Shown: piece after piece, positions 1 through 6,448 of the stretch | Numbering within the stretch: the first letter of the stretch is position 1 | Layout: each line of letters begins with the position of its first letter | Assembly: GCA_947071285.1 (NCBI GenBank) | Contig: CAMTFK010000185.1 | Location: 1-9,060 of the forward strand | DNA from: an uncultured Bacteroides sp. | Lineage (GTDB): Bacteria; Bacteroidota; Bacteroidia; Bacteroidales; Bacteroidaceae | Direction of reading: 5' to 3' | DNA length: 9,060 bases | Program-made: the position numbers and the translations under genes | The notes under the pieces: generated by a model | Seen by the model: only the letters and a program-made list of their open reading frames with translations | Databases searched by the model: none | What the model was told of the DNA's origin: nothing

Positions 1-1411
1 CTTCTCCGTCAATAAACTCACGGATGGCACTCTGGCGTTCCAGTTCGCGGGCGAAAAAAAGGAAGACGGGCTCCCATTCACCACGATAAGCCATCCCCTT
101 AATTAGAGCAGATAAAACAGACATGTCCATTTCAAATAAATCGGCTTGTTGGTAAGCTTCTGTCAGATAGGTATACAATTGCTCACGAACTGTCAAATTG
201 GGAATACCCAAAACGGTATCACCTTGGTAAACGCCTTGTATGGATAGCATGCCGAAGTAGAACAATAAGCTCTTGAAATTCTCCGTATCAGTCATCTTTT
301 CAGCAGGAAAGGAAGTGGAGATTTGCGCCGTTATACTGCCTTCCGCTATAATTTGTTGAATAACGGAAGCATTCATCCCGAATGTCTTGTCTATCTGCAC
401 CAGATGCCGGAGCTTATTGTAATCCGTACGGATATTATTGTCGACCATCATTTCCGGAGGTAACTGCTGTTGCAGATAGCTGTTCAGAAAATAGAGAGTC
501 ATGTCCGAATTGAACATCCGTTCCTCCAACTTACGGGAGGAGAAGCAGTAATTATCATACCACGGCTTCATTATCTCCACCAGTCCATCCACCGTAACAT
601 CCTCCGGCAATACACCTTCATCTTTGTAATAAGTAATCATCTCCCGTACTTCACCTTCACTGAATCCGATGATGTCGTTGAACTGCGGAAGCATGCTAAT
701 GTTCGTGCCGATATTAAAACCGCTTGTCACGTCGTCCATTGTAATAGGGCTTACACCCGTGATAAAAAGGCGCTCTACGGCAGCATCAGCATTGGAAGTG
801 GAAGCTTTCACTACATTAAAGAAGCTACGGATAAAACCATCACCATGCATTCTCTTCTTGTAATTATCCTGACTATAGGAAGAAAGAATGGTATTGGTAA
901 AGTTGTCATACTCGTCAATCATCAGGTAGATGCGTGGACAATTCGTGCGACTGAGGTACTGTTTCAACGAAGAAAGCATTTGTCCGGGATCCGTTTCCTC
1001 CCGTTTGACCACCTCCCAAACCTCGCTGCCCATCAGGTGCTCATATTTCAGGATGAAGTCTTTCATCACCATGCAGCAGTATTCCCCAAATTTCTGTTCT
1101 ACCTCATCCAGCCGTGCCTTGACTTCGGAGAAGTTGAAACGCAGAACCAGGTAGCTGTTATGCCGCTTTGTCGAATGTTGCCCGATATATAGTTCTCCAA
1201 ACAGTTCCTCAAATCTATCGGCGTAATCGATGCTGTAGTACGCCTCCAGCATGGCCAGAAATAGTGACTTACCGAACCGTCGGGGACGAATCAAAAACAA
1301 GTAGGGAGGTTGCCGTTCCAGCATTTCGATGAAACGGGTCTTGTCCACATAGTAGTAATCCTCGCGCATGACACGGGGAAAGTCTGATATTCCGTAAGGT
1401 AATGCTTTCAT
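1..1411 (-). CDS. AAA-ATPase-like protein with C-terminal PD-(D/E)XK-type domain, truncated by the window edge
   Basis: I read this directly from the reverse strand. An ATG at 1411 opens a frame with no stop down to base 1, giving 470 residues of a protein whose family is usually somewhat over 500. The start MKALPYGISDF is typical of the Bacteroidetes AAA-ATPase_like family (PF09820 type). The P-loop IRPRRFGKS lies at about residues 41-49, the Walker B-like MIDEYDN at 164-170, and the sensor-like RLFITGVSPI at 214-223. From about residue 380 (LLFYFGML) the sequence resembles the start of the PDDEXK_9-type nuclease-fold domain that normally follows. The catalytic part of that domain would lie beyond base 1, so nuclease residues cannot be checked. 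The cellular role of the family is not well established; many copies occur per Bacteroides genome. A separate promoter-like element lies 31 bases upstream, so it is probably transcribed independently of the operon to its right. The family call is firm; the function is not. Confidence 0.9.
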   Translation of the reverse strand, partial: MKALPYGISDFPRVMREDYYYVDKTRFIEMLERQPPYLFLIRPRRFGKSLFLAMLEAYYSIDYADRFEELFGELYIGQHSTKRHNSYLVLRFNFSEVKARLDEVEQKFGEYCCMVMKDFILKYEHLMGSEVWEVVKREETDPGQMLSSLKQYLSRTNCPRIYLMIDEYDNFTNTILSSYSQDNYKKRMHGDGFIRSFFNVVKASTSNADAAVERLFITGVSPITMDDVTSGFNIGTNISMLPQFNDIIGFSEGEVREMITYYKDEGVLPEDVTVDGLVEIMKPWYDNYCFSSRKLEERMFNSDMTLYFLNSYLQQQLPPEMMVDNNIRTDYNKLRHLVQIDKTFGMNASVIQQIIAEGSITAQISTSFPAEKMTDTENFKSLLFYFGMLSIQGVYQGDTVLGIPNLTVREQLYTYLTEAYQQADLFEMDMSVLSALIKGMAYRGEWEPVFLFFARELERQSAIREFIDGE

Positions 1412-1441
1412 AACAGTTCAACTTTTAACGATTCCACAAAG

Positions 1442-1475
1442 CAAAGGTAACAAAAATGATTGCAACTACCACAAA
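1442..1475 (-). promoter_or_regulatory. Bacteroidetes-type promoter for the AAA-ATPase gene
   Basis: On the minus strand a perfect -7 box TACCTTTG (consensus TAnnTTTG) sits at 1449-1442. A TTTG at 1475-1472 could serve as the -33 box, with a 22-base spacer against the usual 19-21. Transcription would start a few bases downstream and leave a short untranslated leader before the ATG at 1411. The slightly long spacer is the weak point. Confidence 0.5.
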
Positions 1476-1494
1476 GACCCGGAAATAGTTGCAA
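1460..1494. repeat. Perfect 9-bp inverted repeat around the candidate -33 box
   Basis: TTGCAACTA at 1460-1468 is repeated in inverted form as TAGTTGCAA at 1486-1494, with a 17-base loop. On the minus strand the hairpin lies after the ATPase remnant and is followed by TCATTTTTG, so it could be a weak terminator. It also encloses the candidate -33 element of the next gene, so it could equally be an operator. The sequence alone does not separate the two. Confidence 0.55.
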
Positions 1495-1527
1495 AAGAAG
1501 ACAACAACTCGTAATACATTGCCGTTT

Positions 1528-2067
1528 TTATAAACGACAATTCAGTTGTGCTACCGCTTCAGGCAACAATATATTTTCTTTTCCATTGTCCAACGGCGGA
1601 TGTTTCAGAAACAGAACAGGGATGATTTCTTTATTCTGCGCAAACGGCAGTTTACTGGCTTTTTCTACAAGTTGCTTCATCAACATTTCTGAATTCTCTT
1701 TTTCAGTCCACTTGCATTCTCCAACCAACAAGTGTTTCTTGTCTTCTGACAACGCTACTACGTCAAGTTCTATTCGCTCCGTTTCCGACACATTTCCCCA
1801 CCAACGTGCTGCAATGTCCCACATTTGGCTGAATAGATTGTTTCCATTGACCAAATCCCTGCATATTTTTCCCAAATGCAGCAAAACATACCTTGGGAAC
1901 TCCGCTACTATTCGTTGTTCCCCCCGTTTAACATGCCCTAGGCCTATTAATGAACGGTTAGGTATGATGAAACGATAGTTGTGATGATCCGCACAGAATC
2001 AAATGATATCCGATTCAATGGCTCTGCGCAATCTACGTTGTTCTTCACTTCTATCTACAAATTTCAC
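1528..2067 (-). pseudogene. Remnant of a DUF234-type AAA ATPase with large internal deletion and in-frame stop
   Basis: A GTG at 2067 begins MKFVDRSEEQRRLRRAIES, which matches the usual N-terminus of the MKFVDR-type ATPases of Bacteroides (normally about 450-480 residues). The same frame meets a TGA at 2001-1999 and then continues without further stops to the TAA at 1530-1528. This second part carries NYRFIIPNRSLI and then WWG, ELDVVA, LLVGECKW and PVLFLK, which are typical of the family's C-terminal DUF234/nuclease-like half. The whole central part is absent: P-loop (normally YGRRR.GKS), Walker B and winged helix, roughly 280 residues. Only about 22 N-terminal and 155 C-terminal residues remain, so no ATPase can be made. 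The C-terminal fragment alone could be translated from an internal start (TTG at 1884 is the best placed), but nothing suggests it is. Family assignment comes from recognised motifs, not a search. Confidence 0.8.
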
Positions 2068-2076
2068 ACTCCAATT

Positions 2077-2110
2077 ATTATGTTTTGAAAACATAATGTT
2101 TCTAAAACAT
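2077..2110. repeat. Two tandem AT-rich palindromes upstream of the ATPase remnant
   Basis: The first palindrome (2077-2097) has perfect 10-base arms, ATTATGTTTT and AAAACATAAT, around one central G. The second (2096-2110) has arms ATGTTT and AAACAT around three bases and shares the same half-site. The half-site ATGTTT thus occurs in regular tandem array just 5' of the remnant's GTG. This is the geometry of an operator for a dimeric repressor. It lies downstream of the peptidase stop at 2133, so it could also form hairpins in the operon's 3' end. Confidence 0.65.
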
Positions 2111-2119
2111 AATACCAAG
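2088..2119 (-). promoter_or_regulatory. Candidate promoter of the broken ATPase gene, overlapped by palindromes
   Basis: On the minus strand CTTG at 2119-2116 is followed after 20 bases by TATGTTTT at 2095-2088, a one-mismatch version of TAnnTTTG. The spacing is right for a Bacteroidetes promoter and the distance to the GTG at 2067 is short. The -7-like box is half of the first palindrome, so a protein bound there would block transcription. The mismatch keeps confidence modest. Confidence 0.35.
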
Positions 2120-2132
2120 TAAGCTCTTCTAT

Positions 2133-2588
2133 TTATTTGGCATTAATAGTAAAAAGGAAGATTGGCAACAACCATCGTCGCAAAAACCTCAACCGATACC
2201 ACCATTTCGCCTTTTTCAACCAGTGTGCATCGCGACAGTCCTGTGTTGTACCGTCAGGACGATGGATGGTTCTTAATAAACCGATAATATCCTCCCGCTT
2301 CACCCGCTCGATGCGAGCCACATTTCCGTCACCCAGCATCAAGCAGTCATCACCTTCCCGGCCAATATACCGGTGAATCATATACCGACCTTCCCAACAG
2401 TAGAAAGGGCAGCACCAGGCAGGCAGTTCTCCTTCGGCCGGACAAGGTACTACCTCAACCAAGTCTATCCCTCCCCTGATAAAAGGATACATGCTTTGTC
2501 CGCCAATAAGGAGTTTCACCGTTTGTCCTTGCTTTAGTGCCTCGGCTGCTCCGGCAAAGAAGTCGTTGGACACCGTTATTTTTCGCAT
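2133..2588 (-). CDS. Small S24/S26-family (signal-peptidase-I-like) serine peptidase
   Basis: This 151-residue protein carries the signal-peptidase/LexA-type motif GGQSMYPFIRGG (residues 29-40), placing the nucleophile at Ser32. It also has MIHRYIG with His72 and a GDGN box at 86-89. In archaeal and ER-type S26 enzymes a His occupies the place of the usual general-base Lys, and His72 fits that arrangement. There is no N-terminal membrane anchor. The C-terminus is strongly basic and then hydrophobic (WLLPIFLFTI, 139-148), which could hold the protein at the membrane. I chose the ATG at 2588, which overlaps the kinase-like gene by 13 bases. An upstream ATG at 2642 would add 18 residues and overlap by 67 bases, and the added residues look like read-through of the neighbouring gene. 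The operon position suggests it cleaves a peptide handled by the kinase-like protein and the ABC exporter. That substrate is inference. Confidence 0.82.
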   Translation of the reverse strand: MRKITVSNDFFAGAAEALKQGQTVKLLIGGQSMYPFIRGGIDLVEVVPCPAEGELPAWCCPFYCWEGRYMIHRYIGREGDDCLMLGDGNVARIERVKREDIIGLLRTIHRPDGTTQDCRDAHWLKKAKWWYRLRFLRRWLLPIFLFTINAK

Positions 2589-3439
2589 ACGCCAAAGATT
2601 GTTTCGTAGGAAAGGCGAGCCGCAGCTGCATTGGGTAGACAAGCCAAATGATAAACCGGTACGGTAGAAAGTAAAGAGCTCAAAATACTGCTGATAGAAT
2701 CGTACAAAGCATCATCATAGGCAAAGCAGGGTGGACATGAAGGATGGAGTGCACCATACCCCTGGGCTACTTTCAGTCTTTCTATTTTATTATAAGGCGC
2801 CTGAGACAATCGTACACAGGCTGCCAACGGATAACTTTCGCTCTTATAACAAGGTGTTTTTCCACTCCACGGACTGCCATACACCCACGGTTTCCCATCA
2901 ATGATACGAATAATGGGGCTGTCATCATTCAGTAGAACGGCTCCCTCTATATTTTCACGCCACAGGCGGGTATGTGTACTTTTTCCCGTACCGCTCTCAC
3001 CCAGAAAAAGCACGGTTTTCCCGCCATATTGAATGACACTGGTGTGAATTGCCACAGTTTCAAGAGACGCCGTTGCTACTCCGTAGGCAATCCAGCAGGC
3101 AAAGCGCAACAATACGGGGGTAAGGTTACCACTAAAATAAACCGTACTTCCCTTTTTCTCCATCCATAAGTGCAGCGACTCGTTATTCGGAAGAATCATG
3201 TTGAAAGCATACCCGCCGGAATAATATCCGAAACAGCTTACAACACCTTCATTTTCATGACGATATAGCACTTCTTTCAATGTTGGTGCTTGAGTTGTAG
3301 TTGTTCTAAACCGACATACAGGTTCGTCATTGGTTTCCACCTTAAACACTGCAAAACCATCCAACATATCCATTGCTTTCACCAATCTGTCGCCTTCCAC
3401 CCGGATGCGATGTCCAGCTATCAAATAGTCTTGTTTCAT
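2576..3439 (-). CDS. HPr-kinase/phosphorylase-like P-loop protein
   Basis: This 287-residue protein has a strong P-loop, LFLGESGTGKST, with the core G147-T155. It is preceded by AIHTSVI (His132) and followed by HTRLW, LLNDDSPII (Asp172/Asp173) and VYGSPWSGK (187-194). This order matches the HprK-like / PEPCK-like kinase fold, in which the Asp residues help bind metal and the P-loop binds nucleotide. The N-terminal ~120 residues differ from classical HprK, and there is no sign of an HPr gene nearby. Related kinases stand in RiPP clusters, where the lasso-peptide kinase of paeninodin-type clusters phosphorylates a serine of the precursor. That makes peptide phosphorylation a reasonable guess here, but the substrate is unknown. 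It starts 15 bases after the ABC exporter stop and overlaps the peptidase gene, so it is translated as part of the operon. The fold is fairly sure; the reaction is inferred. Confidence 0.8.
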   Translation of the reverse strand: MKQDYLIAGHRIRVEGDRLVKAMDMLDGFAVFKVETNDEPVCRFRTTTTQAPTLKEVLYRHENEGVVSCFGYYSGGYAFNMILPNNESLHLWMEKKGSTVYFSGNLTPVLLRFACWIAYGVATASLETVAIHTSVIQYGGKTVLFLGESGTGKSTHTRLWRENIEGAVLLNDDSPIIRIIDGKPWVYGSPWSGKTPCYKSESYPLAACVRLSQAPYNKIERLKVAQGYGALHPSCPPCFAYDDALYDSISSILSSLLSTVPVYHLACLPNAAAARLSYETIFGVCEK

Positions 3440-3454
3440 TACTTTATTCTATTA

Positions 3455-5104
3455 TCATTTATTCTTGTTGTGTACTATTTTACAGGTGTCCAGATCAAGA
3501 ATACGCTCGCAAAAAGCTAATGAACTTTCTCGATGGGCAATGACAATCAAAGTAAGTTCACGATGTTGTGACGACAACATCTGCAGAGCATGGTTAATTT
3601 CCTGCTCCGTTCTACTGTCTAAGGCTGAAGTCGCTTCATCAAAAAACAAGACCTCAGCCTCCTTGTAGAGTGCTCGTGCAATCCCGATCCGTTGTTTCTG
3701 ACCGCCGGATAAACGACTGCCATATTCACCTAATGGCGTGTCCAATCCTTGGGGTAATTCATCTACCCACTCCTTGAGTTGTACCTGTTCTAATACCTGA
3801 ATCACTCTTTTTCGGTCAGCCTGCGGTTGCCCCAGCGCTATATTATCGGCGAGTGTGCCCTCTATGATGAATATCTCTTGCGGTACATATCCTACCAGTT
3901 TATGCCATTCACTACGGTTGGCAGCAGTCAGTCCCCGTCCATCTATAAGTATCTCACCGTCTGTAGGCGGAAAGAAGCCAAGCATCAGATTAAAGAGGGT
4001 CGATTTTCCCGAACCACTTGCCCCGCGCACACCGATACGTTCGCCACGACCGATATGTAGATTTAATCCTCTGAACAGTGTATGTCCGTCAGGAAAGGCA
4101 AAACTTAATCCGTGCAATTCAAGGGTATTTTTAAATACAAAGGGAGGTTCTTTTTGTGCATCTTCTTGCTGTTCACTACTTATACCTTCTTTTACAATGT
4201 TGATTGTATGTGAAGCATTCTGAAGTGTCACCCAACTATTCAGTACGCTTCTCACTGCAGGAATCAGTCTGAAAGCCGCCATTGCAAATACACCGCTTAC
4301 CAATCCCAGATCGCCATTTCCAGTACCAATCAGTAATGCCAGTCCCGCCACTATCGCTATTTCCGAGAGAAAAGACGGAAAAAGCTGATATACTTCCATC
4401 CGCAGGCGACTCCGAATAATGAGTTCTAATCCCTGATTGAAAGCAGCAAGCGAAGTATGAAAAGCTTGCGCAATTTCCAGTTCCGCATACCCCCGGAAAG
4501 CCTCCACCACTGTGCGGCTCTGCTTGCGGCGTGCTTCCAATTCCTCCATGCCGTAACGGCGCAGACGCTTCCGTACCAAACCCACATACAGAGCAGCCAG
4601 AGGAAAAAGGGAAGCACAAAGCAAGAGTCCGGCGAGTGGTTCCCAGATGACAAGAGCCGATACCATCAACAGTACCAACACAGCTTCTCCCGCCATGCGA
4701 AAGACTGGAGCCAGCACACACGAACTGAATGTATAACAAACATGATTAACCTCGTGTCCCAGTTGCACGCTACTCTTCCCTTTTAGGAAAAGCAGTCCGC
4801 GATGATAATAATTGGCAAACATCCGGCGACTGAATTCACGGTATATCTCCAATTGGTAACTGCTTTGCACACGTGCCAAAAGTGTTACCACCGCATTTTT
4901 CAATAAAACAAAAAGCAACACGGCGCCACACAAAGCCAGCATCCTACCCCGTCCATCATCCTGTTTTACCACCACCAGCAGTATCGGTACCAATGCCGCT
5001 ACTCCGACAAAGTCGAGGACGGAACGTAGCAGTACTGAGAGAGCTACCCATATTCCTCCTTTACGTTGCTCCTTCGGCAATAATTGAATTATCTTCTTAA
5101 TCAT
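3455..5104 (-). CDS. ABC exporter with fused membrane and ATP-binding domains
   Basis: This 549-residue half-transporter has six likely membrane segments at about 18-46, 55-75, 135-153, 157-177, 246-262 and 266-285. The ATPase domain follows: Walker A GASGSGKST 361-369, Q-loop Gln409, signature LSGGQ 465-469, Walker B VLFFDE 485-490, with the Asp/Glu pair before ATSALD, and switch His524. It should work as a homodimer exporting from cytoplasm to periplasm. No N-terminal C39 peptidase domain is present, so it cannot cut a double-glycine leader itself. The segments DFVGVAALVPILL and FRLIPAVRS recall flippases of lipid-linked oligosaccharides (PglK type) as well as peptide exporters, so the cargo is open. 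The ATG at 5104 lies 10 bases after the upstream stop. An upstream TTG at 5134 would overlap the Wzz-like gene and is less likely. Confidence 0.93.
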   Translation of the reverse strand: MIKKIIQLLPKEQRKGGIWVALSVLLRSVLDFVGVAALVPILLVVVKQDDGRGRMLALCGAVLLFVLLKNAVVTLLARVQSSYQLEIYREFSRRMFANYYHRGLLFLKGKSSVQLGHEVNHVCYTFSSCVLAPVFRMAGEAVLVLLMVSALVIWEPLAGLLLCASLFPLAALYVGLVRKRLRRYGMEELEARRKQSRTVVEAFRGYAELEIAQAFHTSLAAFNQGLELIIRSRLRMEVYQLFPSFLSEIAIVAGLALLIGTGNGDLGLVSGVFAMAAFRLIPAVRSVLNSWVTLQNASHTINIVKEGISSEQQEDAQKEPPFVFKNTLELHGLSFAFPDGHTLFRGLNLHIGRGERIGVRGASGSGKSTLFNLMLGFFPPTDGEILIDGRGLTAANRSEWHKLVGYVPQEIFIIEGTLADNIALGQPQADRKRVIQVLEQVQLKEWVDELPQGLDTPLGEYGSRLSGGQKQRIGIARALYKEAEVLFFDEATSALDSRTEQEINHALQMLSSQHRELTLIVIAHRESSLAFCERILDLDTCKIVHNKNK

Positions 5105-5114
5105 TCGTTTACTT

Positions 5115-6269
5115 TTATCTGTCGTCAGAAGCAACTCTTTTTCTTTTTATATCTCTCAAAAAGTCTTTTGCAAACAACACCCAACCAATGCTTCCTGCAC
5201 AGCTCACCAGGATGCACCCCACAATGATTATCATCTTCCGGGGCTTCGATGGGGCAAGGGGAACCTGCACCGGCTGAATTACTGCATACACAGGTCTCAC
5301 CTTCTCCACCTTTGTAATGGCGGCCTGAACCTGCTGTTCGGTCTGATTATACATAGCCTGAGCCAAATTCATCTCATTCTTTAACCTTGCCAACTCAGCA
5401 AGTGAGGTTGATTTTACCAGCCCTTGATTGGCGTCTGCATACCGGGTATATTTCTCCTGTGCCCTATAATACTCCACCTGCGCCTCTTGGCGGAGATTTT
5501 CTGCATATTCTAAGATTTTACGCGCTTTGGCTGTCCTGTATTCCGTGACGTATTCTTTCAGGTGTGCCCGTACGGTATCTGCTACAACTGCAGCCACCAG
5601 CGGGTCTTGCATGGTGACAAATATAGTTATGGTTCTTTTTTTCTTGTCTACCTCGATATTGATTCTGGAAGCGATGGTACCCGCCATGCCCGCTTCTTCA
5701 CGGGTCAAACGGAAAGGGTCTAGCGTATGCTTTGTTTTGTCCACTTCTTCTTTCTCACTGAACAAGGAGGTTGTCCAGCCTATCAGTCTGAATGGTGCTG
5801 ATGTAATGGTGCTCCACCATGGTTTTTTCTGGTGCTCTTTCAGATACTGTGAGAGGGTTCTGGTGGTACTATCCCTCTGTTCATGTATTTTAATGTTGAA
5901 AAGTCGGATAAGAAATGGCGTAGAATTGACAATAGAAGGGTAAAGAGACGGATAAATGGCATCCCGTTCGGTTGTGGTAGAAGAACTGATGTCGATGTCC
6001 GCCATATCAGCCAGTGCACTCATGCCTGAAGAGGAGCTTTTTCGATACCCTTCCGGCGCAATAAGGGTGCTTGCCGTATATTCTTTGGGTGTGCTAAGGC
6101 CTATAATTAATCCGATGAGAGTACCAATGCCACATACTTTCAGAATCAACTTCCGGGAGTTCCACACTTTCTCAGCCAGTTCCAACAAGTCAATGTCCTG
6201 TTCCTGTGGAAGCGGTTTTACATTTGCCTCGTTTGCTGTATTACTATTCATCTGTATATTATCATTCAT
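5115..6269 (-). CDS. Wzz-type chain-length determinant (polysaccharide co-polymerase-like) membrane protein
   Basis: This 384-residue protein has the Wzz layout. A cytoplasmic N-terminus ends in IDLLELAEKVWNSRK (26-40), followed by a first membrane helix at 41-58. A long periplasmic part contains EYTASTLIAPEG (63-74) and a probable coiled coil at about 245-325. The proline-rich PVQVPLAPSKPRK (333-345) then leads into a second membrane helix at about 346-367. There is no C-terminal tyrosine kinase domain. Such proteins set the chain length of surface polysaccharides or assist their export. No glycosyltransferase or polymerase is visible nearby, and the next gene is an ABC exporter 10 bases away, so a role in the same export process is likely. 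The ATG at 6269 was kept; ATG 6251 (MNSNTANEAN) is an alternative. The DSTTRTLSQYL and KKPWW stretch in the middle matches long Wzz variants common in Bacteroidetes. Confidence 0.88.
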   Translation of the reverse strand: MNDNIQMNSNTANEANVKPLPQEQDIDLLELAEKVWNSRKLILKVCGIGTLIGLIIGLSTPKEYTASTLIAPEGYRKSSSSGMSALADMADIDISSSTTTERDAIYPSLYPSIVNSTPFLIRLFNIKIHEQRDSTTRTLSQYLKEHQKKPWWSTITSAPFRLIGWTTSLFSEKEEVDKTKHTLDPFRLTREEAGMAGTIASRINIEVDKKKRTITIFVTMQDPLVAAVVADTVRAHLKEYVTEYRTAKARKILEYAENLRQEAQVEYYRAQEKYTRYADANQGLVKSTSLAELARLKNEMNLAQAMYNQTEQQVQAAITKVEKVRPVYAVIQPVQVPLAPSKPRKMIIIVGCILVSCAGSIGWVLFAKDFLRDIKRKRVASDDR

Positions 6270-6326
6270 AAGTAAAGGTATCCCTTATGCTCTTGAATCT
6301 GGAACTACTTCTTATTACTAAAAGAA

Positions 6327-6371
6327 TAATCCCTACTTACACATCTATAGTAAATGCATAGGTAGGGATTA
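6327..6371 (-). terminator. Probable terminator after the lipoprotein gene
   Basis: TAATCCCTAC at 6327-6336 pairs perfectly with GTAGGGATTA at 6362-6371. Inside the loop TTAC (6337-6340) can pair with GTAA (6350-6353). On the minus strand the stem is followed by TTCTTTTAG, a short T-rich run. It lies about 80 bases after the lipoprotein stop and 58 bases before the Wzz-like ATG. It would separate, fully or partly, the peptide/lipoprotein transcript from the downstream operon. I found no convincing promoter between it and 6269, so partial read-through is possible. Confidence 0.5.
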
Positions 6372-6402
6372 AACTATTTATTTATCGGATTTGAATCCCT
6401 TC

Positions 6403-6433
6403 AGTCCCTATTCAGAATATCTGATAATGGACT
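6403..6433. repeat. Imperfect 31-base palindrome just after the lipoprotein stop
   Basis: The outer arms AGTCC (6403-6407) and GGACT (6429-6433) and the inner arms TCAGA (6412-6416) and TCTGA (6420-6424) share one centre of symmetry at 6418, separated by a 4-base internal mismatch. It begins 16 bases downstream of the lipoprotein stop codon. It may form a hairpin that protects the 3' end of the message. It lacks a T tract, so it is not a classical terminator on its own. Confidence 0.4.
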
Positions 6434-6448
6434 ATGAAAGAATTTACT

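Noticed and set aside
470..1192. 240-residue open frame on the plus strand
   Set aside because: It lies wholly antisense to the AAA-ATPase, whose P-loop and Walker B motifs are in the other strand; the plus-strand product has no recognisable motif.
1460..1978. 172-residue open frame on the plus strand
   Set aside because: It covers the C-terminal half of the DUF234 remnant in antisense, and the minus strand shows clear family motifs.
4236..4739. 167-residue open frame on the minus strand within the exporter gene
   Set aside because: It is another frame of the ABC exporter's membrane domain, with a low-complexity Ser/Gly/Cys-rich product.
5104..5134. Upstream TTG start for the ABC exporter
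   Set aside because: It would overlap the Wzz-like gene by 20 bases and needs a rare start codon, while an ATG at 5104 fits the spacing of the operon.
6270..6326. Possible separate promoter for the Wzz-like gene (TACCTTTA at about 6274-6281)
   Set aside because: The last base of the -7 box is wrong, no -33 box is at the right distance, and it would leave almost no leader before the ATG.
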